A stretch of DNA of 49,845 nucleotides from Betaproteobacteria bacterium (GCA_009927445.1 RFMZ01000137.1:1-49845); one strand, 5' to 3'. Counted from the first letter of the stretch, positions 5,898 through 16,196 are shown. Numbers and translations are program-made. The notes: generated from the letters alone by a model not told the origin.

Positions 5898-7987
5898 ATG
5901 ACTATCAAACTTGTCCCTCTACTCAATCGTGAATTAGGTCAATTAGAATTCAATAGACGTGTATTGGCCCAAGCTGAAAACCCACAAACTCCTACTTTAG
6001 AGAGACTTCGCTTTGTTTGTATCGTCTCGAGCAATATGGATGAGTTCTTTGAAATCCGCATGTCCGGACTCAAGGAGCAATTAAGGGAAAACCCCCTCAA
6101 AGTCCTGGCAGATGGGCAAACAGTCCAAGACTCCTACCGTCAAATTACTTGCAAGCCCGGCATTTAATTGAAAAAAAATATCGCCTCTTGCAAGAAGTTA
6201 TCTTTCCTCAACTCAATCAAGAAAGAATCTTCTTCAAATACCAATCAGCTTGGACCAAAAAGCAACGTTTGTGGGCTCGAAATTTTTTCCACACGGAGTT
6301 AGTGCCAGTATTAACTCCCATTGCACTAGATCCTGCCCATCCTTTTCCAAAAGTCATTAACAAAAGCTTAAACTTTTTAGTTACCCTTCAAGGGCAAGAT
6401 TCATTCGGAAGAAAACCGCATCTTGCGGTGGTTCAAGCACCTAGAGCCCTACCCAGAGTAGTTAGAATGCCAGCGCACCTAGAAAGTACTGGCGAAACCT
6501 GCTTCGTTTTGCTCTCCTCCTTTATGCAAGCCTTTGTACCCGAATTATTTACGGGTATGGAAGTAACAGGTTGTTACCAGTTTCGGGTAACTCGCAATTC
6601 CGACCTGTTTGTTTCAGAAGATGATATGACTGATCTTCGCAGCGCACTGCAAGGAGAACTCTCAACCCGCCACCTAGGGGATGCTGTTCGTCTTGAAGTT
6701 GCTTCTGGGACTCCTGCGGAGTTGATCCAACGATTAAGAGTTGAGTGTGACCTCAACGAAAGTGACTGCTATCAAGTAAACGGCCCAGTTAATCTCGTTA
6801 GACTCTTTCAAGTACCCGATTTAATCGATCGACCTGATCTGAAATTTGTAGAAGTTAAGCCAACTATTCCTAAAATTCTTTTAGATGAAAAGCCTATTTT
6901 TGACATTATTAGTCAGCAAGATGTCCTCCTACACCACCCTTATGAGAGTTTTTTACCCGTTCTAATACTGCTTCGACAAGCCGCAAAAGACCCACAAGTG
7001 CTCGCTATTAAACAAACTGTTTATCGAACAGGTGATGATTCACAGGTGATGGATGCGTTAATGGAAGCTGCCAAAAATGGCAAAGAAGTAACTGTGGTCG
7101 TGGAACTATTAGCCCGATTTGATGAACAAACTAATATGCAATGGGCCGCTAAACTTGAAAGTGTTGGAGCCCATGTTATATATGGGGTAATTGGCCATAA
7201 ATGCCACGCGAAGATGCTCTTAATTGTGCGCAAAGAACCAATTACAAAAGGTCGAGGCAAGGGTAAATATGTACTAAAGCGCTACGCGCATTTGGGAACC
7301 GGAAACTACCATCCAAGAACTGCCAAACTCTATACCGATTTTGGCTTACTAACATCTCATTCACAAATCACACAAGACATGCATTTTGTCTTTCAACAGA
7401 TGACAGGTACTGCTATACAGCCGACTTTGGCAACCTTGTGGCAATCGCCATTTACCATGCAAGATGAAATTATTCGGCATATCCGAGCAGAAATACGAAC
7501 TGCAAAATCTGGTAAAAAGGCAGCAATTATCGCAAAAATGAATGCCCTATTAGAACCCAGCGTGATTCAAGAGCTTTATAGAGCCTCTCAAGCAGGTGTA
7601 AAAATAGATCTCATTATTCGGGGAGTTTGCGCTCTTAAACCTGGAGTTCCAGGACTATCTGAAAATATTCGCGTGCGTTCGATTATCGGTCGATTCTTAG
7701 AACATCATCGAATTTATTACTTCTTAGCGCAAGGTGAAGAACAGGTATACCTATCAAGCGCCGATTGGATGGACCGAAATCTATATCGTCGCGTAGAGGT
7801 TGCCTTTCCTATTCTTGACCCAGAAATCAAGGCCAGGGTTATCCGTGAAGGCCTACAAATACTTCTGCAAGATAACGCCTCAGCTTGGATAATGCAGTCC
7901 AACGGAAGTTATCAACAAATTCTATCTCGTAGTAAGTTAAAAAAAGTTGGCCAGCAAGAATTGTTGCAACTCATTCAAAAAAAATAG
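5898..7987 (+). pseudogene. ppk: Polyphosphate kinase 1, interrupted by a single-base frameshift
   Basis: PPK1 makes polyphosphate reversibly from ATP. The first 89 codons (5898-6167) encode the normal N-terminus ([33 protein letters not shown]). The rest lies in another frame from about 6149 to 7987. It contains the phospholipase D-like core with HLGTGNYHPRTAKLYTDFG and LEHHRIYYF, which carry the two histidines of the active site. Adding one T in ACTTGCAAG (about 6148-6151) restores ...[16 protein letters not shown]... and a protein of about 695 residues, the usual PPK1 length. Nothing resembles a programmed slippery site. Either the gene is inactivated or the consensus lost one T of a TTT run. 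The remaining sequence shows no sign of decay, so I favour an intact gene in the living organism. Confidence 0.9.
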
Positions 7988-8014
7988 CGTCCAAGTCTTT
8001 TACTCTGCAATATT

Positions 8015-9319
8015 CTAGGCCCCATCGACTAGTCTGTCTTTGACAAAAACCATCTCAAAAGTACTCCCCTGACCAATTTGACTTTCAATGCGTAACTCCG
8101 CCTGATGACGCATTGCAACGTGCTTAACAATTGCTAGGCCTAAACCAGTTCCACCCGTGTCTCGCGAACGGCTTAAGTCGACCCGGTAAAACCGTTCTGT
8201 AATTCTTGGGATATGTTCGGGAGCAATCCCAAGCCCCCTGTCAGTGACTGCAAATCGGGCCCCTCCATCCGGCAGATCGCTCCAATCAATTAAAATCTCC
8301 CCACCCTCTGGAGAGTATCGAATAGCATTATTTACTAAATTACCGAACGCTGAAATAATTTCACTATCAGAGCCTAAAACATACTTATGCGAACTTGCCC
8401 TTAAAATTATTATATGCCGTCCCTTTGATAAACTTCTTGCATCTGTCATTAACCTTTCAAAAACTTCAGCTAAGTTGACCGTTCTTGTCTTTGGAGATAC
8501 TGGACTGCTATCTAGACGAGTCAGTATCAGCAACTCATCGACTAAAGTTAACATTCTATCGGACTGGGTCACCATAATATCTAAATAACGGGCTTTTTCT
8601 TCCTCTGAAAGAGGTAAGTCTCGAATGGTTTCTAAAAAACCGCTCATTATCGTCAATGGAGTGCGTAATTCGTGCGAGACATTCGCAACAAAATCTTGTC
8701 GAATCGCTTCATTTTTTTTAATCGCTGTGATGTCTTGACTTAACAGTAATTTTTGACTCTCCCCGTAAGGGATGATCTGTAGCCGAAGCATTACGTGGCC
8801 ACTCTCCCCCATATGATCTAGCTGTAAAGGCGTAGAGAAGTCTGCCTCCTGCATATACTGCACAAAATCCGGATGACGCAATAAAAAGGCTACGGGCTGA
8901 TTTGTATCACGCACCGGGTCAATCCGAAAATGCTCCCGACAGATCTTATTACACCACTGAATACGATCCATTTTATCAAGCATGATTAAGCCATTTGGTG
9001 AGGCTTGTACCCCCTGAATAAACCGATCATATTGGTCTGCAGCAGCAGATATTTCTTGGTGCAAAACCTTAGATTTTTTTTCTAATAAACCATAAATTTC
9101 ACGCCATAAACCTAAGCCACGCTTTCGACCTATTAAGTCATCCTTGAGTAATAAATCATGTAGTCGGTTAATATTCCATAATTGGAAAAAATAGGCCACA
9201 ATCATGACCCCTACTAAAAAATAGGGCATCGTCTGCCAAGAAATGAGATCAGCCCAAAGAAAGCTGACAAGCATTAGGGCAATTAAAAAGTAGAAAAAAT
9301 GAAGTCCCAAATTCGACAT
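8015..9319 (-). CDS. phoR: Phosphate regulon sensor histidine kinase PhoR
   Basis: This 434-residue membrane sensor kinase phosphorylates PhoB under phosphate limitation. Two hydrophobic segments (about residues 6-23 and 31-47) anchor it. A PAS-like domain follows (about 97-200, with ASPNGLIMLDKMDRIQWCN). Then come the HisKA box FVANVSHELRTPL (phosphoacceptor His216) and the HATPase domain with N-box NNAIRYSPEGG, DRGLGIAPEH and GGTGLGLAIVKH. The short periplasmic loop is typical of PhoR, which senses phosphate indirectly through PstSCAB-PhoU. It starts 12 bp after phoB and closes the pst-pho operon. It is convergent with ppk. Confidence 0.95.
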   Translation of the reverse strand: MSNLGLHFFYFLIALMLVSFLWADLISWQTMPYFLVGVMIVAYFFQLWNINRLHDLLLKDDLIGRKRGLGLWREIYGLLEKKSKVLHQEISAAADQYDRFIQGVQASPNGLIMLDKMDRIQWCNKICREHFRIDPVRDTNQPVAFLLRHPDFVQYMQEADFSTPLQLDHMGESGHVMLRLQIIPYGESQKLLLSQDITAIKKNEAIRQDFVANVSHELRTPLTIMSGFLETIRDLPLSEEEKARYLDIMVTQSDRMLTLVDELLILTRLDSSPVSPKTRTVNLAEVFERLMTDARSLSKGRHIIILRASSHKYVLGSDSEIISAFGNLVNNAIRYSPEGGEILIDWSDLPDGGARFAVTDRGLGIAPEHIPRITERFYRVDLSRSRDTGGTGLGLAIVKHVAMRHQAELRIESQIGQGSTFEMVFVKDRLVDGA

Positions 9320-9331
9320 GGGACTATTATT

Positions 9332-10045
9332 TCACGAAATGAGTATTGGATTACGAGTTAGTCTATATCCACTTCCTCGAACCGTTTCAATCATCGTCTC
9401 ACAACCAATGGGGCTTAATACCGCCCGTAGACGCTTAATATGGACATCGACTGTTCTTTCCTCAACAAAGACATGATCTCCCCAAACCTTATCTAATAGT
9501 TGTCCACGGGTATGCACTCTCTCCGTATTGGCCATAAAAAACCGCAACAAACGAAATTCCGTAGGACCAAGTTCCACTTTCACAAGCCTACCAGACTGGT
9601 TAAAAGAAACCCGGTGAGTTGTGGAGTCTAAAGTCAAACCATTAATCTCTAACACTTCTTCCTTTAACTGTGGGGACATCCGACGCAAAATCGCCCGAAT
9701 CCTAGCAATTAACTCCTTGGGCGAAAATGGTTTCGTTAAATAATCATCCCCCCCCGCATTTAATCCAGTCACTTTATCAACTTCTTCAGAGCGGGCAGTT
9801 AAGAAAATAATCGGGATATCCTTAGTGCGCTCGTTGGCACGAATTTCTTTAGCAAATTGAACTCCCGATTTACCAGGTAACATCCAATCTAAAACAATTA
9901 AATCTGGTAAAACATCACGCATGAGTTGCAAAGCTTGATCCGCTTGAAAAGCTCTAACGGGTAAAAAACCCTCATGACTTAAATGAACAGAGATTAACTC
10001 CGCGATCGATGGCTCATCTTCAACAATTAATATGCTACTTGCCAT
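9332..10045 (-). CDS. phoB: Phosphate regulon response regulator PhoB
   Basis: This 237-residue OmpR-class regulator has a receiver domain with the acidic pair near residues 10-11, phosphorylated Asp53 in VLDWMLPG, FLTARSEE and the conserved lysine in YLTKPFSPKEL. The C-terminal winged helix shows LGPTEFRLLRFFM, RGQLLDKVWG and ERTVDVHIKRLR. Phosphorylated PhoB binds tandem CTGTCAT repeats and recruits sigma70 RNA polymerase. The candidate boxes upstream of pstS, ppx, ppk, olsB and plcP are its expected targets. It lies between phoU (gap 2 bp) and phoR (gap 12 bp) in one operon. Confidence 0.96.
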   Translation of the reverse strand: MASSILIVEDEPSIAELISVHLSHEGFLPVRAFQADQALQLMRDVLPDLIVLDWMLPGKSGVQFAKEIRANERTKDIPIIFLTARSEEVDKVTGLNAGGDDYLTKPFSPKELIARIRAILRRMSPQLKEEVLEINGLTLDSTTHRVSFNQSGRLVKVELGPTEFRLLRFFMANTERVHTRGQLLDKVWGDHVFVEERTVDVHIKRLRAVLSPIGCETMIETVRGSGYRLTRNPILIS

Positions 10046-10047
10046 AT

Positions 10048-10752
10048 CTATTTATTCGCCTCTTCTATCAGCTTATCTTGTGGAATGTGGCGCACATCAG
10101 CGCCTTTATCAACATAAATAACAAATTCGGCAATATTCTTGGCATGATCCCCAATACGCTCGACAGCCTTTGCGATAAATAGAAACTCCAGAGCTGTTGA
10201 AATGATGCTGGGGTCTTCACTCATATAGGAAGTTAACTTCCGCACAAATCCACGAAACTCATTATCAATCTCAATGTCATCAGCCACAATTACAGCCGCC
10301 GCTTTTGAATCGCCCCTGGCAAATGCATCCAACGATCTACGCAGCAAACCTAGCGCCATTTGTCCAGCAATCCGAATTTCAGCAACATTGATTTGATATT
10401 TTAAATTCGCTTCAAAGATTTTTTTGATCCTTGCAGCAATATGGTCTGCCTCATCTCCAACCCGCTCCAAGTTTGAAGCGGCTTTGGTAACAGCCAACAC
10501 CAAGCGCAAATCTCTAGCAGCTGGTTGGCGCATAGCTAAAATTTCAGCACACTCAGCATCAATGTTTAACTCAAGTTGATTGACTTCTTTTTCTAACAAC
10601 AAAACCTCATCAGCCAACTCCATATCCATGGTCACAAACGCTTTCATCGTCTTAGCAACTTGTGATTCGACGAGTCCACCCATCGCCAATAAATGCGAAT
10701 TAATTTTATCTAATTCGTTATCAAATTGTGTTGAAATGTGTTTATCTGGCAT
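10048..10752 (-). CDS. phoU: Phosphate signalling protein PhoU
   Basis: PhoU links the Pst transporter to PhoR and represses the regulon when phosphate is plentiful. The 234-residue all-helical protein holds the two PhoU repeats with metal-binding motifs: LELNIDAECAEILAMRQP with NLERVGDEADHIA, then AVERIGDHAKNIAEFVIY. An in-frame ATG lies 8 codons upstream at 10776. I prefer the start at 10752 because AGGAG sits 5 nt before it and the protein then begins MPDKHISTQFDNEL like its homologues. The gene follows pstB closely and precedes phoB by 2 bp. Confidence 0.95.
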   Translation of the reverse strand: MPDKHISTQFDNELDKINSHLLAMGGLVESQVAKTMKAFVTMDMELADEVLLLEKEVNQLELNIDAECAEILAMRQPAARDLRLVLAVTKAASNLERVGDEADHIAARIKKIFEANLKYQINVAEIRIAGQMALGLLRRSLDAFARGDSKAAAVIVADDIEIDNEFRGFVRKLTSYMSEDPSIISTALEFLFIAKAVERIGDHAKNIAEFVIYVDKGADVRHIPQDKLIEEANK

Positions 10753-10775
10753 ATTTTCTCCTGAATTCAAATGCA

Positions 10776-11630
10776 TTAACCAAAACGACCAGTAATATAG
10801 TCTTCAGTCTCTTTTCGATCTGGCTTTAAAAATATCTGCTTCGTTTGATTAAATTCTATTAATTCTCCAAGATACATAAAAGCAGTGTAATCAGAAACAC
10901 GTGCAGCTTGTTGCATATTGTGGGTAACTATGGCAACTGTGTAGTCTTTCTTTAACTCATGAACTAATTCTTCAACCTTGCCAGTTGAAAGCGGGTCTAG
11001 TGCTGAAGTTGGCTCATCTAATAATAAAACAGCAGGTTTTACAGCGACTCCCCTAGCAATGCACAAACGCTGTTGCTGTCCACCAGATAATGACAAGCCA
11101 CTTTGTCCAAGCTTATCTTTCACTTCACCCCATAAGGCCGCCTTATTTAAAGCCCACTCTACTCGCTCATCCATGTCTGTCTTATCTAAACTCTCATAGA
11201 GCTTTACCCCAAAAGCAATATTGTCATAAATAGACATTGGAAAAGGAGTTGGTTTTTGGAAAATCATACCAACTTTAGATCTCAGTAAATTCAAATCACG
11301 GCCTGGTTCTAAAATATTTTCGCCATATAAGTTGATCTCACCTTCAGCTCGCTGACCAGGATATAAATCATACATGCGGTTTAAAGTCCGCAATAAAGTC
11401 GACTTGCCACAGCCTGAAGGACCAATAAAGGCAGTCACTAGATTCTCTTCAATATTCAAATTAATATTTTTGAGCCCCTGAAAATTTCCATAATAAAAGT
11501 TTAAATTCCGAATTTCAATCGCGTTCGATTTTTTCTGGTTACTTTCATCTTGTCCAGCTTGATGCTCTTTACCACCAGCATTAGAGGCATTATTGTCCTC
11601 GTGAAACATTGTTTTCATCATCCCACTCAT
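10776..11630 (-). CDS. pstB: Phosphate ABC transporter ATP-binding protein PstB
   Basis: PstB is the ATPase of the high-affinity phosphate transporter. The 284-residue protein has Walker [10 protein letters not shown] (about residues 70-78), the signature [14 protein letters not shown], Walker [13 protein letters not shown] and the switch histidine in [15 protein letters not shown] charged N-terminal extension of about 38 residues precedes the ABC domain, making it longer than E. coli PstB (257). The start is supported by AGGA 6 nt upstream and by an ATGA overlap with the pstA stop. It is followed by phoU. Confidence 0.96.
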   Translation of the reverse strand: MSGMMKTMFHEDNNASNAGGKEHQAGQDESNQKKSNAIEIRNLNFYYGNFQGLKNINLNIEENLVTAFIGPSGCGKSTLLRTLNRMYDLYPGQRAEGEINLYGENILEPGRDLNLLRSKVGMIFQKPTPFPMSIYDNIAFGVKLYESLDKTDMDERVEWALNKAALWGEVKDKLGQSGLSLSGGQQQRLCIARGVAVKPAVLLLDEPTSALDPLSTGKVEELVHELKKDYTVAIVTHNMQQAARVSDYTAFMYLGELIEFNQTKQIFLKPDRKETEDYITGRFG

Positions 11631-12511
11631 AACTTATCCTTTTCACTAAAAACAACCCTAGCTAAAATGTTCAACCCAAGTACTGCAAATGTAATGATCA
11701 GCGCCGCCGCCCAAGCTAAATTAACCCAATTATCATACGGGCTCATAGCAAATTGGAAAATTACCACCGGTAAATTAGCCATTGGACTATTCATGTTCGA
11801 CGAAAAAAATTGGTTATTCAGAGCCGTAAAGAGCAGCGGTGCTGTTTCCCCACTAATACGGGCTAGCGCTAATAGAATACCCGTAATTACACCGCTTTTT
11901 GCGGCTTTTAAGGTCACAGTTAAGGCCACCTTCCAGCAAGGAGCACCTAAGGCATAAGCTGCTTCACGTAGCGTTAGTGGGACTAATCGCAACATATTTT
12001 CTGTTGTACGCAAAACAACCGGAACTGCAATCAAAGATAGCGCGCACGTGCCAGCCCAGCCAGAGAAATGTCCCATCTGCGCGACCATAATGGCATAAAC
12101 AAACAGACCAATCACAATCGATGGCGCAGACAGCATGATGTCTGTTACAAAGCGGGTAATCTCAGCAATAACGCTTTGCTTACCATACTCAGATAAATAA
12201 ATACCTGCCAAAATACCAATCGGCGTACTTACCAGCGTTGCAAAGCCAACAATCATCAAGCTGCCAATAATCGGATTAGCCAAACCCCCACCTTCAGAAC
12301 CAGGTGCAGGGGTGTTTTGTATAAACAAATCCAAACTCAGTGTTGAAAAACCCTTGAATAGTAAAACACTTAAAATCCAAAACAAAAAGATCATCCCAAT
12401 TAACATGGCGATCATTGATAAAGTTAAGCCAATTGTATTCGCTCGCTTTCTTTTAGAAAAAAGCCCCGGATCAATAACACTACTAGCTTGTCCACCTAAT
12501 TTTTCTGACAT
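11627..12511 (-). CDS. pstA: Phosphate ABC transporter permease PstA
   Basis: This 294-residue inner-membrane permease has six hydrophobic segments. The cytoplasmic loop that docks PstB carries the EAA motif: [31 protein letters not shown]. Phosphate-family features include [12 protein letters not shown]. It is coupled to pstB (ATGA overlap) and to pstC (TAATG overlap), a tight operon arrangement that should keep the subunits in equal amounts. Confidence 0.95.
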   Translation of the reverse strand: MSEKLGGQASSVIDPGLFSKRKRANTIGLTLSMIAMLIGMIFLFWILSVLLFKGFSTLSLDLFIQNTPAPGSEGGGLANPIIGSLMIVGFATLVSTPIGILAGIYLSEYGKQSVIAEITRFVTDIMLSAPSIVIGLFVYAIMVAQMGHFSGWAGTCALSLIAVPVVLRTTENMLRLVPLTLREAAYALGAPCWKVALTVTLKAAKSGVITGILLALARISGETAPLLFTALNNQFFSSNMNSPMANLPVVIFQFAMSPYDNWVNLAWAAALIITFAVLGLNILARVVFSEKDKL

Positions 12512-13500
12512 TATGTTTTTGCTCCCTGACTAGCTTCCATCCGCATTAGCATGAATTTTGCTAAGGCAAGTACGATAAACGCAATAATAAATAAAGCCAA
12601 ACCTAAAGCGAATAATGATGAATAGTGCGCACCAATTTCTGCCTCACCGAATTCGTTAGCTAAAGTCGATGCAATCGAATTACCAGGTGCAAACAAAGAA
12701 CCTGATAATTTGTGCGCATTACCAATAACAAATGTTACTGCCATCGTCTCCCCAAGCGCTCGGCCAAAACCCAACATAATTCCACCAATCACCCCAGTTT
12801 TTGTATATGGTAGGACAACTCTTGTAACCACTTCCCAAGTGGTACAACCGATACCGTACGCTGACTCTTTCAAAACTGGTGGAACAATTTCAAAAACATC
12901 ACGCATCACTGAGGCAATAAAGGGCAAAATCATCATCGCCAAAATCAGCCCAGCACATAAGATACCAATCCCATTAAACGCCCCAGCAAATAAAAAACCG
13001 AGGCCTGGAATTTTTCCCAAAGTAGCGGCTAAAAAAGGCTGAACATAGTCTGCAAATAAAGGCGCAAAGATAAATAAGCCAAACATACCATAAATAATAG
13101 AAGGTACTGCCGCTAAAATTTCTACTGCAGTCCCTAAGGGTCTGCGTAGACCTTTAGGACATATCTCTGTCAAAAATACCGCAATCCCAAAGCTTAAAGG
13201 TATCGCAATCACTAAAGCAATCACAGAAGTTACTACCGTGCCATAAATAGCAATCAAACCACCAAACTCACCCTGAATGATATCCCACTCGATCCGAGTA
13301 AAAAATCCAAATCCAAATTTACTTAAGGCAGGGTATGCATTGATGATTAAAGAAAAAATAATTCCTAATAAAGCAAATAAAACAATCAATGCAAAACTTT
13401 GCGTCAGGTATTTAAATAAAAAGTCAAAAACGTGTTGTCGCTTGGCAATAGCTATTGCAGTTGGATTGTGGTTCGACTTGGCAGTACTCATAAGGACCAT
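12511..13500 (-). CDS. pstC: Phosphate ABC transporter permease PstC
   Basis: This 329-residue permease partners PstA in the membrane channel for phosphate. It has multiple membrane helices, the EAA loop [31 protein letters not shown], and [16 protein letters not shown]. The start at 13500 ([10 protein letters not shown]) has an alternative ATG three codons on; no strong ribosome binding site favours either. It is separated from pstS by a hairpin terminator, so it should be expressed at a lower level than the binding protein. Confidence 0.94.
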   Translation of the reverse strand: MVLMSTAKSNHNPTAIAIAKRQHVFDFLFKYLTQSFALIVLFALLGIIFSLIINAYPALSKFGFGFFTRIEWDIIQGEFGGLIAIYGTVVTSVIALVIAIPLSFGIAVFLTEICPKGLRRPLGTAVEILAAVPSIIYGMFGLFIFAPLFADYVQPFLAATLGKIPGLGFLFAGAFNGIGILCAGLILAMMILPFIASVMRDVFEIVPPVLKESAYGIGCTTWEVVTRVVLPYTKTGVIGGIMLGFGRALGETMAVTFVIGNAHKLSGSLFAPGNSIASTLANEFGEAEIGAHYSSLFALGLALFIIAFIVLALAKFMLMRMEASQGAKT

Positions 13501-13512
13501 TCGGGAATATTA

Positions 13513-13543
13513 AAAAAACAATAGCCTTGAAAGGCTATTGTTT
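13513..13543 (-). terminator. Intrinsic terminator or attenuator between pstS and pstC
   Basis: A 12-bp perfect stem (AAACAATAGCCT against AGGCTATTGTTT, 13516-13527 and 13532-13543) has a 4-nt loop. On the minus strand it is followed by a run of T residues, with seven T in a row at the stem base. It lies just after the pstS stop. Partial termination here would give more PstS than membrane subunits, as usual for binding-protein transporters. Confidence 0.85.
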
Positions 13544-13556
13544 GATTGAAAAAGTT

Positions 13557-14588
13557 TTATTTTGCTTGAACCTGATTCCAAACAGATTTACGTATAAAGT
13601 CAGTTGTCGCATCTGGCATCGGGACGTAGTCTAAATCAAGAGCCATATTTTTACCTTCTTTAAAAGCAAAGTCAAAAAACTTCAAGACTTCTGTTGCGTT
13701 TGCTTTATTTACAGGATTTTTGTACATCAAAATAAAAGAAGCACCAGTAATTGGCCATGAATTAGCGCCAGCAGCATTGGTTAAATAAATACCCATTCCA
13801 GGAATTTTTGACCAGTCAGTACTAGCAGAAGCTGCTGCAAAAGTTAAATCGTCGGGGCTAACATAATTTCCTGATAAATTTTTCATCTGCGCATAAATCA
13901 TTTTGTTTTTCTTGGCGTAGGCATACTCTACATAACCGATAGAGTTTTTCACACGACTCACATTGGCGGCCACACCCTCATTGCCCTTACCACCGACAGA
14001 GGTTGCAGCTGGCCATTTAACAGCCGCCCCAGCTCCAACGGAGGATTTCCAAGACTCACTCACTTTGGCTAGGTAGTCCGTAAAAATAGCGGTTGTGCCA
14101 GATCCGTCAGCGCGGTGAACCACTGTGATATCTCCAGCTGAAATCTTTACGCCAGGGTTAAGAGCGGCAATTCTTTTATCGTTCCAGTTCGTGATATTGC
14201 CCTGGAAAATATCTGCTAAAGTAATCCCGTCTAGTTTAATTTGGCCTGGCTTTATACCATCAATATTCATCACTGGCACTACTCCACCAATAATTGCTGG
14301 AAACTGTACCAAACCGTCCGCTTCTAAATCTTCAAATTTAACTGGCGCATCAGTAGCACCAAAGTCCACTGTCTTAGCTTTAATTTGTTTTATTCCACCA
14401 GAGGATCCGATCGACTGATAATTTAAACCAGAGCCTGTTTTGGCTTTATAGGCTTCAGCCCATTTGGCATAAATTGGATATGGAAACGTAGCGCCAGCAC
14501 CAGTAATATCTGCTGCTAATACTGAAAAACTCAAAGTTGAAAGGGATAGGGCTGCGAGTGCAACCGTTTTTTGCAATTTCAATAACAT
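13557..14588 (-). CDS. pstS: Periplasmic phosphate-binding protein PstS
   Basis: PstS captures phosphate in the periplasm for PstCAB. The 343-residue precursor has a signal peptide of about 25 residues (MLLKLQKTVALAALSL..., likely cleaved after SVLA). The mature part begins ADITGAGATFPYPIYAKW and contains the phosphate-binding motifs IGSSGGIKQI, FGATDAP and VHRADGSGTTAIFTDYL. A longer reading from 14636 is possible, but the ATG at 14588 is preceded by AAGGA and fits the signal peptide, so I use it. It is the first gene of the pst operon, downstream of a Pho-box promoter and followed by a terminator. Confidence 0.96.
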   Translation of the reverse strand: MLLKLQKTVALAALSLSTLSFSVLAADITGAGATFPYPIYAKWAEAYKAKTGSGLNYQSIGSSGGIKQIKAKTVDFGATDAPVKFEDLEADGLVQFPAIIGGVVPVMNIDGIKPGQIKLDGITLADIFQGNITNWNDKRIAALNPGVKISAGDITVVHRADGSGTTAIFTDYLAKVSESWKSSVGAGAAVKWPAATSVGGKGNEGVAANVSRVKNSIGYVEYAYAKKNKMIYAQMKNLSGNYVSPDDLTFAAASASTDWSKIPGMGIYLTNAAGANSWPITGASFILMYKNPVNKANATEVLKFFDFAFKEGKNMALDLDYVPMPDATTDFIRKSVWNQVQAK

Positions 14589-14632
14589 ATTGTTTATCCT
14601 TGTTGACGAATATCGCACGACGCGATTCACAA

Positions 14633-14677
14633 ACAATACTATCGAAATATGTCAAATTAATGACAGTTTATTGACGC
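14633..14677 (-). promoter_or_regulatory. PhoB-dependent promoter of the pst operon
   Basis: On the minus strand GCGTCAA-TAAA-CTGTCAT-TAAT-TTGACAT forms three half-sites at 11-bp pitch (14677 to 14649). The central pair is 7/7 and 5/7 to CTGTCAT. TATTGT (14638-14633, 4/6) begins exactly 10 nt after the box. The predicted start near 14626 gives a leader of about 38 nt with AAGGA ahead of the pstS ATG. pstS promoters are the classical PhoB targets. The rest of the 246-bp glmM-pstS gap shows no other feature I can support. Confidence 0.75.
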
Positions 14678-14834
14678 TCGCGTGGAGTCTTTTTGTCGCT
14701 CGTTTATTCTAAATTTTCTCTTGTCCGCCCTAAATATTGCCTAAACTGGTCTATAAATGCGGTACTGAGCCTTCAAAACCACCCTAAAGATTTATTTTTT
14801 CCCTTAAAAAAAGCATTTGACAGTCTAGTGGTGA

Positions 14835-16187
14835 TTAAACCTTACTAGCCGATGAAACACTTTGCGATATCTTTTGGGCCGCCCACTCGGCCTTATTTCG
14901 AGTACTCGCCTCAGCCATAACGCGCAAAACCGGCTCTGTTCCCGACGGACGTATTAAAACTCTGCCAATGCTGCGCAAGTCATGCTCTACTTCTGTGATC
15001 GTGTCTTTTAACTGCAGATCTTTTTTCCAGTCGTAATCCTTACTAATCGCGATATTCATTAAGACCTGTGGAAATAATGAAATATCCTGTAATTGTGTCC
15101 CGATATCTTCTTTGCTGCGTTTAACCGTAGCTAAAACTTGCAGTGCAGCAATAATCCCGTCCCCTGTCGTGTGGCGATCTAAAAATAGTAAATGCCCAGA
15201 ACCCTCTCCCCCCAGGACCCAATTTTTACTTCTTAACTTTTCTAAAACATAGCGATCACCAACTAAAGCTCTCTCAAATGGAATACCTAGCCTCTCAAAA
15301 CCTTGCTCTATCGCCAAATTAGTCATCAAAGTACCGACCACACCAGCCACGCTTTTACCTGCAGCTAAACGATCCTTTGCTACAACGTACAGCAATTCAT
15401 CGCCATTAAACAAGCGCCCAGTTCGATCGACCATCTGTAACCTGTCAGCATCACCGTCTAAAGCAATTCCAAAGTCAGCACCCGTTTCTTTAACTAAAGC
15501 AATGCAAGCAGCAGGTGCAGTTGCGCCAACCTGATCATTAATATTTAATCCATTGGGCTGATTACCCAGAGGTATGACTTCGGCCCCTAACTCATGAAAA
15601 ACATGACCAGCAATGTGGTAAGCAGCGCCATGCGCTGTATCAACCACTAACCTCATACCATGTAAATCTAAATGATTGGGAAAAGTACTCTTACAAAATT
15701 CAATATAACGTCCCGGGGCATCATCTAGCCTTCGAGCCTTACCAAGTGATTCTGCATCAACAACTTGAAAGGGTTCAAGCAGGGCTTGCTCAATCTCGGA
15801 CTCAATCGTATCGGATAATTTATCGCCTAAGGCTGAAAAGAATTTAACGCCATTATCCTGGTAAGAATTGTGTGATGCGGATATAACAACACCGGCATTG
15901 AGTCGTAGAGTACTCGTTAAATATGCCACCCCCGGAGTAGGAATTGGTCCGCATAAGACAACGTCTACGCCAGCCGCAGAAAAACCCGCCTCCAGCGCAG
16001 CTTCAAGCATATAACCTGAAACCCGCGTGTCTTTGCCAATTAAAACGGTGGTTCGGCTTCCCGCCTCATTTCGTTTAGAAAATACACGTCCTGCCGCATA
16101 CCCTAAACGCATAATAAAATCCGGCGTGATCGGAAAAGTACCGACCTCCCCCCGAATGCCGTCTGTACCAAAGTATTTTCTTGTCAT
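14835..16187 (-). CDS. glmM: Phosphoglucosamine mutase
   Basis: GlmM converts glucosamine-6-phosphate to glucosamine-1-phosphate for UDP-GlcNAc, peptidoglycan and lipopolysaccharide synthesis. The 450-residue protein shows the phosphoserine loop ISASHNS (catalytic serine about residue 105), the magnesium loop LDGDADR, the sugar-binding GGEGSGH and the phosphate-binding [12 protein letters not shown]. It lies 9 bp after folP, in the ftsH-folP-glmM order common in proteobacteria. Confidence 0.96.
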   Translation of the reverse strand: MTRKYFGTDGIRGEVGTFPITPDFIMRLGYAAGRVFSKRNEAGSRTTVLIGKDTRVSGYMLEAALEAGFSAAGVDVVLCGPIPTPGVAYLTSTLRLNAGVVISASHNSYQDNGVKFFSALGDKLSDTIESEIEQALLEPFQVVDAESLGKARRLDDAPGRYIEFCKSTFPNHLDLHGMRLVVDTAHGAAYHIAGHVFHELGAEVIPLGNQPNGLNINDQVGATAPAACIALVKETGADFGIALDGDADRLQMVDRTGRLFNGDELLYVVAKDRLAAGKSVAGVVGTLMTNLAIEQGFERLGIPFERALVGDRYVLEKLRSKNWVLGGEGSGHLLFLDRHTTGDGIIAALQVLATVKRSKEDIGTQLQDISLFPQVLMNIAISKDYDWKKDLQLKDTITEVEHDLRSIGRVLIRPSGTEPVLRVMAEASTRNKAEWAAQKISQSVSSASKV

Positions 16188-16196
16188 TCAACGATT

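Noticed and set aside
6141..6160. Programmed ribosomal frameshift in ppk
   Set aside because: The junction CAAATTACTTGCAAG has no X-XXY-YYZ slippery heptamer in the right frame and no downstream hairpin that I can see; PPK1 is not known to use frameshifting.
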